The position numbers were made by a program, and so were the translations under genes. From contig JABWDB010000021.1 in assembly GCA_019614645.1 (NCBI GenBank), positions 1,426,001-1,490,000 on the forward strand: a stretch of DNA of 64,000 nt, read 5' to 3'. This DNA comes from Stratiolaelaps scimitus (Eukaryota; Arthropoda; Arachnida; Mesostigmata; Laelapidae). Below are positions 1 through 11,417 of the stretch, one piece after another; within the stretch, counting starts at the first letter, position 1; each line of letters opens with the position of its first letter. Below the pieces are notes generated by a model. The model was not told where the DNA came from. It did not search any database and saw only the letters and a program-made list of their open reading frames with translations.

Positions 1-3000
1 GTACACGTTCTTTCGTGGGACAGTGAAAACGTTGCCGAGCGTTTAGCTGAATCTATGAGTGGCATAGTGCCGGTTTCTCCTAATCTCAATGTGAATCGAC
101 CCCGAGTACGGACCACATCCGGTTCAGGCTCATTGTCAGGGGGTTCACCCTTAAGTCTTCACCCGTCACCAACAGCCCCGCGCGGTTCACTTGGCTCCGC
201 AGATGGGGCGGGATCGCCGAACTTGTTGCCGACGCCGTTCCCTCCAAGCTATGGCCACGCTAACCATCGTGAACTTGCTACCCAACGTTCCCCGCGCGTC
301 TCGCGAGCTCCGATGCCTGGTAAGCAATTCAAGTGGCTCAAAGCACAAAGTATGTTAAATGTAGGTTTTCAGTTATGCAGAAAAATATGTTTCAATCAGG
401 GAACAAGTAGGTTTGTATATTGTGCATCCATTCATTAAAATTTATTTGTAGTTTTTTTTCTAACTGCAAACATACCTCATGCCAAACTGTCAACCTTTCT
501 GTACATAAACCTTGCAGCGGTGCTACACCTGAGTTAATCCGACACTAATTTGACGATGTCGATTGCATTTTACTTGGCATAAGTAATGTACCAGGATAGT
601 GAATTTATGGATGAATAGATGGCTTTAATAGACTAGGTGGTTTGAATAGGTGCATTCTTAATTATTTAGTCTCAATACCTAGGTAATATGTACATCTACG
701 GAGTACGAATGGAGAGAATTTGCCATAAACGCGACACCCTGTGCCTCGCATGGAGTGCTCCAATTATCAGGGAACACCTGACGGCGAAACAACTTCACCA
801 TCTTCATCGAGTGAAGCAACCAAGGCAGCCTGGCTAAAGCTCGTTCTTTAACATCATGTCTTATCTAAAGATAGACTAGTTTTCTTTCCTCGTGGAACGC
901 AACTATGCGTCAAATAACTGGCTTTCGCCGATAACTCTCGCCATTACTCAGTGGCTTCTCTCAACGCTCTATCGCGATACTAATAATAGTTGCTGTTTTA
1001 TGTTTTTGTTTTACATGATCGGGTATCTGCCCTGAAGGCGTTCCCCATTCGGGTAACTCGTGCAGTGGTTCAGTGTCGTCGCTTGTGTTAAACGGTGGAC
1101 ACAAGGGTAAAACGTGGAGTCCTTCAACGATCTCGCCAGCCAATCTTCTGCAATTGCAGCAGCATGATTCGCCCATATTCCAACGCCAGTTTCACACTAA
1201 CGATCAAATGATGATAGCGAATCCGTCAGCTGTGCCACTCCAGGATCAGCTAGATCGTCTTGCAAATCGATATGTTATCGATGGCGCGCCTTCGTTCTCT
1301 CGAATCCATGAGAACAAAGAAAAGGAACCGAAAAAGAAAAACTTCATCTGTTCGGTGAAAGGCGCTGTAAGCACCGTCCTATCAGCTATAGGATTAAGGG
1401 ACCGTCAGAGCGTCACCCTACAGAACAGCAGCCACTCGAGAAGCTACGATGAGCTTGGAAGCGGCGAACATATGTCTAGCGAAGGTGAGTTATTGAACTC
1501 AACTAACTAGCGGTCTGTTCATTAATTATATGGTATACCAGTGATATTATTATTGTAGCGAAGGCGAATCCACGGCTCCATGACGAAGTCCAGTATTGTT
1601 AGAACATCCGGCTCCTGAAGCCTGGTGTTAACTTTAATTGCGGTTGCCTGTTTCGTTATTTTCTGTTGTAGTGCCTCGTGCGTACGACGATTCTCATCTT
1701 CGTGGTTATATGCGACATAATACATACCACGGTCAGATGACGCAGCGAAATTCAAGCACCAGGCCATCGATCTTCGCCGGAAACCAATCGAGTCCGTGGA
1801 GTCCCCATACAGCACAGTTTCAGACCAACGTCGGACTTCCTCACAGCCCAATGACGGCTCGTCGAAGGAGCTCGACAACATCCCACGACTCGGATCAAGC
1901 CTACAATTCGGCCAGTTCGGGTTTCGGCCCATCGCCTCTGGGTATTATTTCGTTTGATTGATGAGTTATCGTTAACTAGCCAAGAATTCAATTGTTCCTC
2001 GTTTCTCCACATGCCTGATAGTAGTGAGCTGAAATTGTTGTACATATACAGATTTACTACTTGAGAGCAAATTCTATCAGTTGACTCAGCGTGATCGTAT
2101 TTTTCTCTGGTCTACAGGCTCCATTTAGAGTATTTTACTTTTAACATCTGTTTTTAAGACGAGAACAGGAGCGTATGTATATTGCAAGTTTCGTAAATAA
2201 ACCCCACAGTGAATGGATAAAAGTAATCCACACAATCCTTATAATAATGATAATAATTAGTAATAATGATTCAATTGACGTGTCAATGTAATTGCGTTCG
2301 CAGGTAACGCCGCACTTACGACAACGCCGCAGACAAGTGATTACCCATTTACTCCGTCTTCAGCAGAAGTCGGCCCCTCCTCCCTGGACACAATCTGTTC
2401 ACAACAGCAACACTCTCAGTTTACGCCTGTCTCACAGCATTTGCCCCCGTCAACAACTTTGTATGGAGCAACACAGTCTGCACACTCACCATTCGATTCC
2501 CGTCTGACGGGAACTACTGTACGAGGGAGCTCGACAACGTCCGGAGGGCTTCCAGGTGTGGTATCCCCTGCCTTGTCACAATGCTCTTCGGTATTTGACA
2601 ATCCCGGCGCTGCCCCTCGCTCACCGCCGCGTACGCCGCAGTTCTTTGCGCGAAACATGAGCACACCTAACGCGAACGCCTACAAAATCCAGTGCTCGCC
2701 CTATTCCCAGCGGCGAAAGACATCCTTTCCAGAGGTGCAGCACGTGCGCCAATCCAATCTTGATCGACCGTCTACGCTCAATTTGAATCTGACCGGCGGG
2801 GTCAGAGGGGCCAGCAGTCACTTGTCACATAATCATACCCCGAGTTACAGTGCACACCACACTTCGCAATCCACTGGTCATCCACCAAGGATGGGCAATA
2901 GTGAAACTCCCACCCCGGACAGAACATCACCGTCCGAATTGTGAGTAAAGTTTCATCTCCTCTCTCTGTTGCTGATTGTTTCGATAGGGTCTATTCACTT

Positions 3001-3420
3001 GGTTATGGCATTCATGTAATAACAATGACAATTTGGAATAATAGCAGATAGATCCATTCCTAAAAACGAGTTACATTCTACATTGAAATTCAACTTAATC
3101 ATGTTTACTATCTCCGCTTATTCATCTTAAAATCGCGCAGGATGGAAATTCATCTCCCATCGATGGCAGGATCAAGACAACCTCTGCATTACAGCAGCCA
3201 TCACTACACGGACTCCTCGCCCTCTGCACAGCTGACGAATGCGGCAGTTGTATTGAGGGAAACGGAGATTCCTTCAGGTCCGAGGGTGTGGCTTCATGAT
3301 CATGAACCGGCCCCTGCGCCAATCTCGCCTGCACCGTCAACCCCACCAGGTGGCAACACCCCTCAGAGGAGACCTACGGTGCGCGAACTTGAAGAGGACT
3401 TCAGTTCTAGTCTATTATGA
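1..3420 (+). CDS. Ser/Pro-rich, probably disordered protein, 3' part of a five-exon (or longer) gene; 5' end outside window
   Basis: Exons are 1-319, 1074-1484, 1672-1941, 2304-2940 and 3141-3420. Every junction is GT-AG (donors GTAAGC, GTGAGT, GTATTA, GTGAGT) and all phases agree (1, 1, 1, 2), giving 638 codons open from base 1 to a TGA at 3418-3420. I do not recognise the family. What is visible: long Ser/Pro/Thr/Gly-rich low-complexity stretches; a short basic patch (KEKEPKKKNF) followed by a possible helix in exon 2; two basophilic-kinase or 14-3-3-like sites (RRRSSTTS in exon 3, RRKTSFP in exon 4); many SP/TP dipeptides; and an acidic C-terminus ending SSSLL. This looks like the regulatory tail of a cytoplasmic or nuclear signalling or scaffold protein, which is inference. 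Exons 2 and 3 (411 and 270 nt) are multiples of three and could be skipped without a frameshift. Intron 1 (320-1073) shows nothing; intron 3 contains a dispersed repeat. Confidence 0.85.
2128..2215 (+). repeat. Dispersed repeat, copy 1 (intron 3 of the first gene)
   Basis: About 85 bp that match, with a few substitutions, the reverse complement of 52347-52430. The best-conserved core runs from AAGACGAGAACAGGAGCG through GCAAGTTTCGTAAATAA. The match continues more weakly into a TATTTTACTTTT stretch upstream. One frame of the core reads RREQERMY in both copies, so it could be the end of a transposon ORF or its UTR. The family is not identified. Confidence 0.75.
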
Positions 3421-5519
3421 TGGCGGTTCGCATCCCCCGTCCACGAGAAATGCCTGAAACCGACCACCTCGAACCAGCAAAAGGAGGGAACCGAATATCC
3501 GAAAGAACTTCGCCACCCCTGGACCAGAAATGTGATATGATTTACCCCCTACATCATATATATAGGTGACACGAATTGCTCTGCCGGTAATTGATATTGT
3601 ATTATAATTTTGTGAAGCGCTGCACGAAGCGGCCTGCGATCAGAGTTCTACTGTCGAATATTATTCGCAACAAACTTTGAATAATAATAGTTCTAATGAT
3701 GAGTGGTTCTAATCCTGAGTGCAGATACAACGTTCGCAATGATCAAATGCCATTATATGTCCTATGTCATTCTACATTAACATATTATTATAAGGCATAT
3801 TATGAAAGAAGTTTAGTTCGTTGATAATAGTCGTATTTACACTGGTCTACAACTATACCGGTAAGAGGGTTGAACATTCTCCTAAAACTTGAACTATTTT
3901 CACGGGGCGGGATGCTAAGGAAAATACGATGTGCATCGAGTCTCCCCTGTACTTAAGTTTCGTTGCCAAATATCGCGAAGTCATTTACCAACACTGTACG
4001 CACGTAATGCTCATTGTGAGTCAAGGTGTAGAGTTGCAGAGGCCTATGGAGATACTGGCCTGTAAGGCCTCTCTAGGAACTCGCCTTACTGTTAGTCTTC
4101 TTCATATATTTGAGTACTTAACGGCGATCCAAGACAGAGGGTAGGAGGCTTTTAAGTAATGAGCATTAAGAGAACTTTACTGTTTTTACAGCTGTTTGAG
4201 CAGGCTGGTCAGATAATCATACAAAGGAAGTAAAGTGCAAACGGCCAATTTATTTAAATCAATTTCTCTATTAGCATCAATCGTATCATCAGTGACGTTG
4301 AAGTGCTATTGCCAAGTGCTTTCGAGAATTCGCAATAGGGAGATTGGCTCAGTGGTGGCACCATTTAACGGCAGATTACACATTCATCTCGTACATGGAA
4401 CACAGAAGAAGCTTATTTTCTCCAAGCTGCTGTAAAGCGAAGCTGTACGATGAAGTTAGATGTCGATGCGTTATTAACTGTTGGCCGACCCAAAATCGCC
4501 GTAAGCCTCTGAACAACAACTAGGGATAATTCTTTTTGCCGCTCAGACTGGTAATTGAACAGGAAAGCGAACTCGGCTGAAAATCGCACAAAATATAGAC
4601 ATCTATATCCATATTACTGAACTAACATCGCCATTGCCATTGTACGCCATCATCATCAGTCACGTGATCAACAATCGACCTTATTATATTGCGAACTGGG
4701 CTGGCACTGCGATTATGCGAAGATTAATGAGATAACGAGAGTGCAAATTTGGTCAATATGGCTAATTCCGATGGTGGTCTGACAGACTACGCAAGTTGAA
4801 GCAATAATAAGGTGGGATGCTATAATATAATAGTTACCATAGATGAGCGTCATATATATATATATGAAATGTAGTATCAATGAGAGGTAGAAATGGAGAT
4901 ACGTAGATGTATGTCGGACGTCACTGGCGCAGACGCGTATCCCCGTAGTATAATATATTTATATTAATTAAATCGTTTTCGTATCTGATATTAATAAGCA
5001 AGTTCATATATGTTCCGGTGCAATTCGTTCGGTAAATCCGACTCATGTATGGAATGAATAATACCTATTGATATTGAGGTAAAACCAACCCTCGTGGCAT
5101 GCGCAGGTTTGTATGCATCAACAGTACATTGAAAAACTATGTTTATTAGATAATATTATACACGCCTACGCGCAGAATTCGATCACGTATCGGCTAACGG
5201 CCAACACTTGTAGGATGGTAATTAGCTGACTGACATGAGTGAAGCGCATTGCATTGATATTTAGCAAGGGTGGTTGTGGCGATATCCAGGTGTGTGGTGA
5301 AAACGATGAATGATAGAAAACGAAAGAGATACAATAGAAGATACAAAGGAAATAGCGAAGTGCCGATGTGAGTCGATCTGATTTGAGCAGAGAATGTGCG
5401 GGCTTACGTGAGCCTGTGTATTGTGAGTGGATAACAGTGCGTGAATGGTCGGAGAGAGTGAGCCTGTTGCTTCTTAACAACAACTAATTTAGGGCTCCTG
5501 TCTGAGTCGTGACTGTGTT
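3421..5519. other. 3' flank of the first gene, no gene seen
   Basis: This should begin with the 3' UTR of the Ser/Pro-rich gene, but I see no clean AATAAA close to the stop codon. The rest is AT-rich with a short AT run near 4852-4865. Open frames in this stretch are short and have no coding character. An isolated perfect Pol III A-box-like string (TGGCTCAGTGG, about 4346) has no B box behind it. Confidence 0.6.
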
Positions 5520-5563
5520 GATGAGTGAGAAATATGTATGCTGTGCTCATGTGACATGGACCT

Positions 5564-5722
5564 ATGGGCCAGATGGCAGTCGCGCTATCAGCAGAGTCTG
5601 CAGAGATACTTAGCTGCCGCCGTTGCCTCCACCGCCGCCAGGACGCGTGTCGTAAGAGCAACTGCGGCAGAAAGTGTATGGATGAAAAGAAGCGGGGATG
5701 TCTCCGCCTTGGTGCCGCCTAA
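5564..5722 (+). CDS. Candidate 52-residue Cys-rich small ORF in a GC-rich patch
   Basis: A short ATG-to-TAA frame inside a GC-rich island (about 5520-5760) in otherwise AT-rich DNA. It has six cysteines spaced C-x2-C-x7-C-x4-C-x3-C-x7-C among many Arg/Lys residues (for example CRRC, then NCGRKC). The spacing loosely recalls a small zinc-binding or CXXC-like fold but matches no family I can name. A second frame across the same bases is Ala-rich and also open, and a strong GTAAGA donor sits at about 5650, so this could equally be a first coding exon in another frame, or GC-driven chance. There is no signal peptide. Low confidence. Confidence 0.2.
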   Translation: MGQMAVALSAESAEILSCRRCLHRRQDACRKSNCGRKCMDEKKRGCLRLGAA

Positions 5723-8700
5723 GTTCACGGGCTTCCAGAGTGGCTGTGCGTGGTACGTCTGACTCTGAGCTAAGGCGTCAGTGGTCGATTGGTTCTATTG
5801 CCAGAATACAGCACAATAAGAACAGCCGTTATTGACGTACTTTTTGTTTTGACATTCTTCGAACAATTCTAGCCCAGATGGTGTTACCCAGATTTTGAAG
5901 TCGATTTGCAATCAGGTTTCCGATTGTCCGAATTGATCGTTATTAGAATTGGTGGTTGGTCTCTAAAATCATTCATTGAGGGACTAACATTTAAGAAGGA
6001 AATTTGTAACGTCTAAGGAGTGAGTCGCGAAAGATTTACAACAGCGATAATCAATTGGTCCGTTGACAGAAACTTCATCCCGTTTTTTTGGCTTTCCTTT
6101 GAAAGTGGGTTCATCAACATGGAAACTCTTTCAGCGTCATGTTCACTAATGCAAAGAGCATAAGTGAGTATCTGCTGATATTTACTATTTGAAAGATAGT
6201 GAGAGAATCAAAGAAACGAATTATGCAAGTCATTCTTAATGCTGATATTGACAAAAGTGACCGAAGCTAATAGTTACTTGCGAGAAGTCACTTGGCATCC
6301 ATTGTAAGAGTCCAGATTCCTAAAATGTGGTAAAAAACAAAGTTTTTTTTTTTGCATTAGCGCACCGATGATAACAGGTACTTATATATTGAGGATACTC
6401 CCAAATGGAGTTCGTTGCCAAACAAGTTTACTAACAATGATTCCATATGATCGTGGTGACCTTTCCCGCCACGGTGATAGCCGGTTGATGTAATAATAAG
6501 TTATAACAATGCGGTATTGTATAAAATCAAGTAATGGCTAAACGGCGGCGGCCCAGTATATAGCTCAATTTCGGTCGTCCATTCTATCGATCATGATTGG
6601 ATAGCCCCAGTTAGCACTACCACTACTACTTCTGATCATATACAGACCCTCCGCTGTGTTATCAAGGATGATTATCACGAGTTAACTTTTAAATATAACA
6701 CTTGTTAGTTGAGTGAGCGACCATTTTCGAGATAAGGAAGGATTTAGCCATATTCAGCCTATTGAATAAGCATTGTGTTACCTGACTTAATTAGTTAACT
6801 GGCGACTGACTAATAATTAGGATATAGTTATTTTGTTTCGACATGGCTACAGTCTAGCGGTTCTGATGAAAACAGCCCTGCTGCCAGGCTTAGCAGATAT
6901 AGTTTAATTTGTGATAGGCTTTCAACAGTAACGAAACTGAAAAAACTACCGGGGACGTAGTATGTCAAGAACGGAAGGTATTTTACTTTCGAGACGATGT
7001 ATTATTATTAGATTGATTCGAGAAATGTAGCCGGACTTTATTCTTTAATAAACCTTCGCATACCCCGTCGCTGACAGGGCTCTGATGTAATCGCTTCAGC
7101 AAATTTGAGCGAAGGAGAAAGGAAATTGTCGTTTGAATCTTTTCATAAAATCCATTAGCCGAAATTCGCGTCCAGGGTAGTCTCCAAACTTCCAACAGCT
7201 GTATGAACCTACATATATTTTTGTTTTGTTAACAACGCGCTCATTTTACTGCAGATGGCTTTTCGAATATCCGGCCGCTTCGCTCGAATCAAGTTGATTT
7301 TTCGAAGGAGAAAAAAGAAGCAGCAGAGCAAACAGATAAACTATTTCTGCCATTAAAGTCCACGAGGTTCCAGACAATCGAACCTCGTTATGGGATTAGA
7401 AACTTGCTCCAAGAAATATGTATTCCCTAAATTTCGCCAAAACAGTAGATGTTCGTACATCCGAAAACATTTGTGGCACTACAGATTGTATTTGAATTTC
7501 TCTAAATACGCTTTAAGTATATTATATATGAACAACAGAAAACGCAGATGTGTAATTGTGAACAACAATTTGATTGTAACTTCATATTTATCTATTATTA
7601 TTTTTAGTTGCAAATATTACGCGTGTTCACTAACGGCAACATCTACGCAATACAAAATAACGAAGAACTGGAACTTCGTGCAGGCTCAAAATGATCTTAG
7701 CTGAGGTCAATTTTTTTTATTGTCTTCCAGTTTCGTGGTAATTTAGTATTGTATATGGACGTTAGCAACAACAATTAGCAGTTTCTCTGTGATTTGATAC
7801 TTCTTCTATCAAGGGAAACAAATCGGTATATGAATCGAAATTATTGGTTGCCACTCTTTCCTTCCGTAGAAGATCAATGACCACAGGCCTCATTTGGTCA
7901 TTATGAGTAATTAACGGCATTCCATATTAAGTGACATCGAGAGCCAGGAGAAAAAAAAAGAAATACACACAACGAAATAAAGGGTGTGCAATTTTGAGAA
8001 ACAGATGGGGAACATGATGATGGCCATAAGCCCAATAACGTCTATGCTCGTCATGTCTTGATTAGGTGACTTTCATCTACTTGTAGCCACACAATCAAGC
8101 AACAATAACAATAACTTCTATCGGATCCTATCGGAAACAATAATAACAATGACTCGGATTTCTCCATTAATATCATGGACAATTGTTATTTGACAAAAAT
8201 ATTTTACTTCCGATCATTTCAGACACATTGAATAGGAAGATGTCGCTCGTACGGCAGCAGGGGTTTTTCCGGCGAGACGAGCTACTTAAGTTTTTAATTA
8301 TTTGGACCATTTTTTAATTCTGTCACAACATTTATTGTCAAACAATCAGTTACGCACTTGAGGTGGTGGCTTCCTCGGGACACCCTAATAATCGCCGACA
8401 CTTGAAATCCTGTCTCCACCCCCCCCCGTTCTCTTTCTTTAAATTATTCTTTTACAAGGCATGTATCGTTTTAGTATAACACATATTTTCAAAGTTGCTT
8501 GTTTTCGGACGATAGGGTACAATTATTACTGATGCACAATTGACACCCTTCAAAAAGCCATAGGCTTGAACTGAACTTGAAAGCACCAAGAGGCAATTTT
8601 TTGTGGAATGCAGCCATATCCTCCAATCTATATTTTATGTTTACTAATTTCATTTGGGATATACATAACTTTCGTGAATAATGTCATTTGTTATTCTTAT

Positions 8701-10435
8701 TATATTTTAGTAATGTTGCATCAAAGACAAATAGGGAAAACACAAAATCACATTATATTCTGATGATACACTTGTAAAGCTTATGTATATAGTATACAAA
8801 TATAATAAATATCGCTATAAAGGAATAAGCAGAAGATAGATATTTTATAGATCGAAAATAATATTATAATCATGCATAGATAATTATATGAATAAAAATA
8901 AATACTGAAATAACAACTGAATGTGGCAAATGACAAACAAATATTCGAACACCAGCAGCTGGGTGACCTTACTATTTATATGTATTAATTAATATAATAA
9001 TTATATTAATAATAATAATGACGATAATAATAATGATAAGTTGACGAAATGTCGTGGTCCGCTCGTGAAACAGAGGAAATGATGATGGTGACGCTATATG
9101 TTTGCTGCATTTGATGAATATCGACGATGAGACATGATGCGTCGACGATATTATTTAAATGGAGAAAATAAAGGAAAGAGGTGATTTTTTTAAATATAAA
9201 AATACTGCTTTTGTTTTTATTATTTGACTGCCGTGGGAATGATGGAAATAAGTACCTTTCTAAGCATGTGATTGTCAAAGGAAATTACAAGAAGCAAATA
9301 ATCTCAATTGATTGCATATAGTCCGCTTCTGCTTTTGGAATGTGATTGGTTGGGATGAGAATCAAGGCACCGTTTTTTTTGCAGCAAGTTGGTAAATAAA
9401 ATATATAATACTCGAAGTAGTTAATAGCGTTTTGTTTTCTTGGGGCAGCCGTCTTCCTAATTCCTTGGCGTTAGCACAAGTGAATAGATTGATGAAACAG
9501 ATGGATAGTATTTCCTGTTTGTTCTGTGTGCGCTCTTTGATTATACTCAAGCCCTGGGAAGTTTACGTCTATCATTCTGTATTGCTTGCGTACTTGGATA
9601 GTTACGTTGGGTAGTTCCTGACAGTTACTGATACTCAACGCTTCAAAGTCCCCATGTCTGTTCAGACACCACTGTTAGATCATCATTGTCACAATTCAAA
9701 ACTTGATACAGTACTCTTTAGATAAGCCTTATTTTTTCAAAAGAGAGGCTGCAGATTTCGGATTCAACTTCAACGCTCGAACGGAAGAACATCAGGGCCC
9801 CATAGAGATGCCAACATATCCACATAACAGGGCTATGTTTCGAGAACGAATATAAACACCTTGATCTGAGATGACTTTAGGACTGATAGAATAACTTTGG
9901 GACGGGCGAAATTATTAATGATGATAGAAATTAAAAACAATCAGGCGAAAGCGAGTTCACATAAGGACTGTAAATAAATGTGGATGTATTTATAGAAACG
10001 ACACACTCCTCATTTTGGAAAAGAATATGCAATATAAATTATTAACGGTTTATTAACGGAACTGCAGTATTGATAACGCTTAAGTTTGCGTGGTAAAAAC
10101 GGTTAAAAGGAGTATTCTATGGTTGAATGAATGAAAGTCCGCTCAGTTAACTATGTTTGTTTTTCTCGTATGGATACATTCTCAATACCTCACTGTGGAT
10201 CGAATAGCTCATGGTTCACCTTACACGCCTTTGCTTCTTGTCGTAAATTTACAATATTTTGAATCGGTTTTGTTCTAACGTTGGAAATAGGAAAGGAAGC
10301 ATGGACCCTCATTAAATTTGATAGACCTCCTAAATACACCTGGAACGAGCCCGCGCCGGGCAAATAACCCTGTGCAAATAAGACTTAAGAAAATGTACCC
10401 GACATTTCGTTTCACCTCGTCCGCGCACCCAGGAG
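5723..10435. other. AT-rich intergenic DNA, no gene seen
   Basis: I see no credible coding exon here. There is a C-run at about 8417-8427, AT-rich low complexity at about 8780-9030, and a 9-bp perfect inverted repeat (arms 7362-7370 and 7380-7388), the kind of stem expected by chance in this much DNA. A minus-strand open frame at 6983-7195 has an acceptor-like CAG upstream but no other support. Confidence 0.5.
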
Positions 10436-10544
10436 TTAAGACGGCCTTTTGCCGCCTAGTCTTAAAGACCTCCCGATGTTGAGTCCCTTCATCATTGTTT
10501 TGTTTTTCGCGAGCGCGAAAGGCGAACGCATTCGTGTGTTCGCC
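10436..10544. repeat. Cluster of three short hairpins
   Basis: Three consecutive inverted repeats in 110 bp: TTAAGAC/GTCTTAA (10436-10442 with 10459-10465, inner GGC/GCC); TTTCGCG/CGCGAAA with a 2-nt loop (10505-10520); GGCGAAC/GTTCGCC with a 10-nt loop (10521-10544), the last two directly abutting. The patch is more GC-rich than its surroundings and lies about 0.9 kb upstream of the RING gene. It could be part of a foldback element or a structured RNA; the function is unknown. Confidence 0.5.
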
Positions 10545-11417
10545 ATTCGTGTTCCCATGTTTTGCAAACAAATCATGTTTTTGCTAAAAGTACTGTTATT
10601 GCTATATTTAGCCAAGTTAAGTGATTAAGTGAGATATCTACAGCCACCGTAAGTTGTAGTTGGACGACTCCTTTCAGGGGTCGTTATTTGCCTCATTTAA
10701 CGTCGGTGCCAGAGGACTCGCCACCCATCAACTGTCTGTGTCAGATGAGTGATGTGTGTCCCAGATGAGGTGGGATACCTCAATGGAACAGCGGTGAGGT
10801 GGACCGTCACAGACATCGTCGAATTTCATATGTCAAGAGGAATTAAATACTAAGGGTACCGTTCAAACTCCCTTAGTACGGGTAGGGTTGCAATGTTGAG
10901 CCCCTTTATGTATTGTGTTGTGTAGTACTGGCTTTCCACTTATAACTAGTAGAGACATTAAACTTTATTACCGATACGACTCAATTAAATTTGAATGAAT
11001 TTATGCATGATAATAATATTAGTAATAGTAATCATAATTATATTTGAGTATCACATAGAGATAATATTCACTCGAGATAAATGCCCTCTTACCTCGAAGG
11101 GACTGACCAGGACGAAGAAAATGAGGAACGCGTCAAATTGAAATTTCAGTCTGAATATCGGCAGATTAAAGTATATATTATGCGACCCCTAACAAATAAT
11201 AGATTACACATAAAATACCATTGAAGAATGAAAGAAGTAAAATTACACAAAAGTCGCACCACCCCTCTTTGGCGCACTTCGATTGCTTTCATGTGTTCGA
11301 TTACTGCAGAAAATAAATATGAAACAACTTGCATACGTTTCCGATTTCTTGCCTTCATCGGCTGTATGTAAATACAGTATATGAAATTAATTAATGTTAC
11401 AATGATATGAAACAAAA
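10545..11417. other. Upstream region of the RING gene
   Basis: Non-coding. It contains a 9-bp inverted repeat TACTAAGGG/CCCTTAGTA at about 10850-10880 and the string GACATCGTCGAA...TCATATGTC at about 10814-10836, which recurs at about 31950. The promoter or 5' UTR of the RING gene should lie here, but I find no convincing TATA or initiator element. Confidence 0.4.

Noticed and set aside
6983..7201. Minus-strand exon after an acceptor-like CAG
   Set aside because: The frame has some protein character but the donor is weak and no partner exon is visible.
7362..7388. 9-bp inverted repeat ACGAGGTTC/GAACCTCGT
   Set aside because: Stems of this length with short loops are expected several times by chance in 64 kb.
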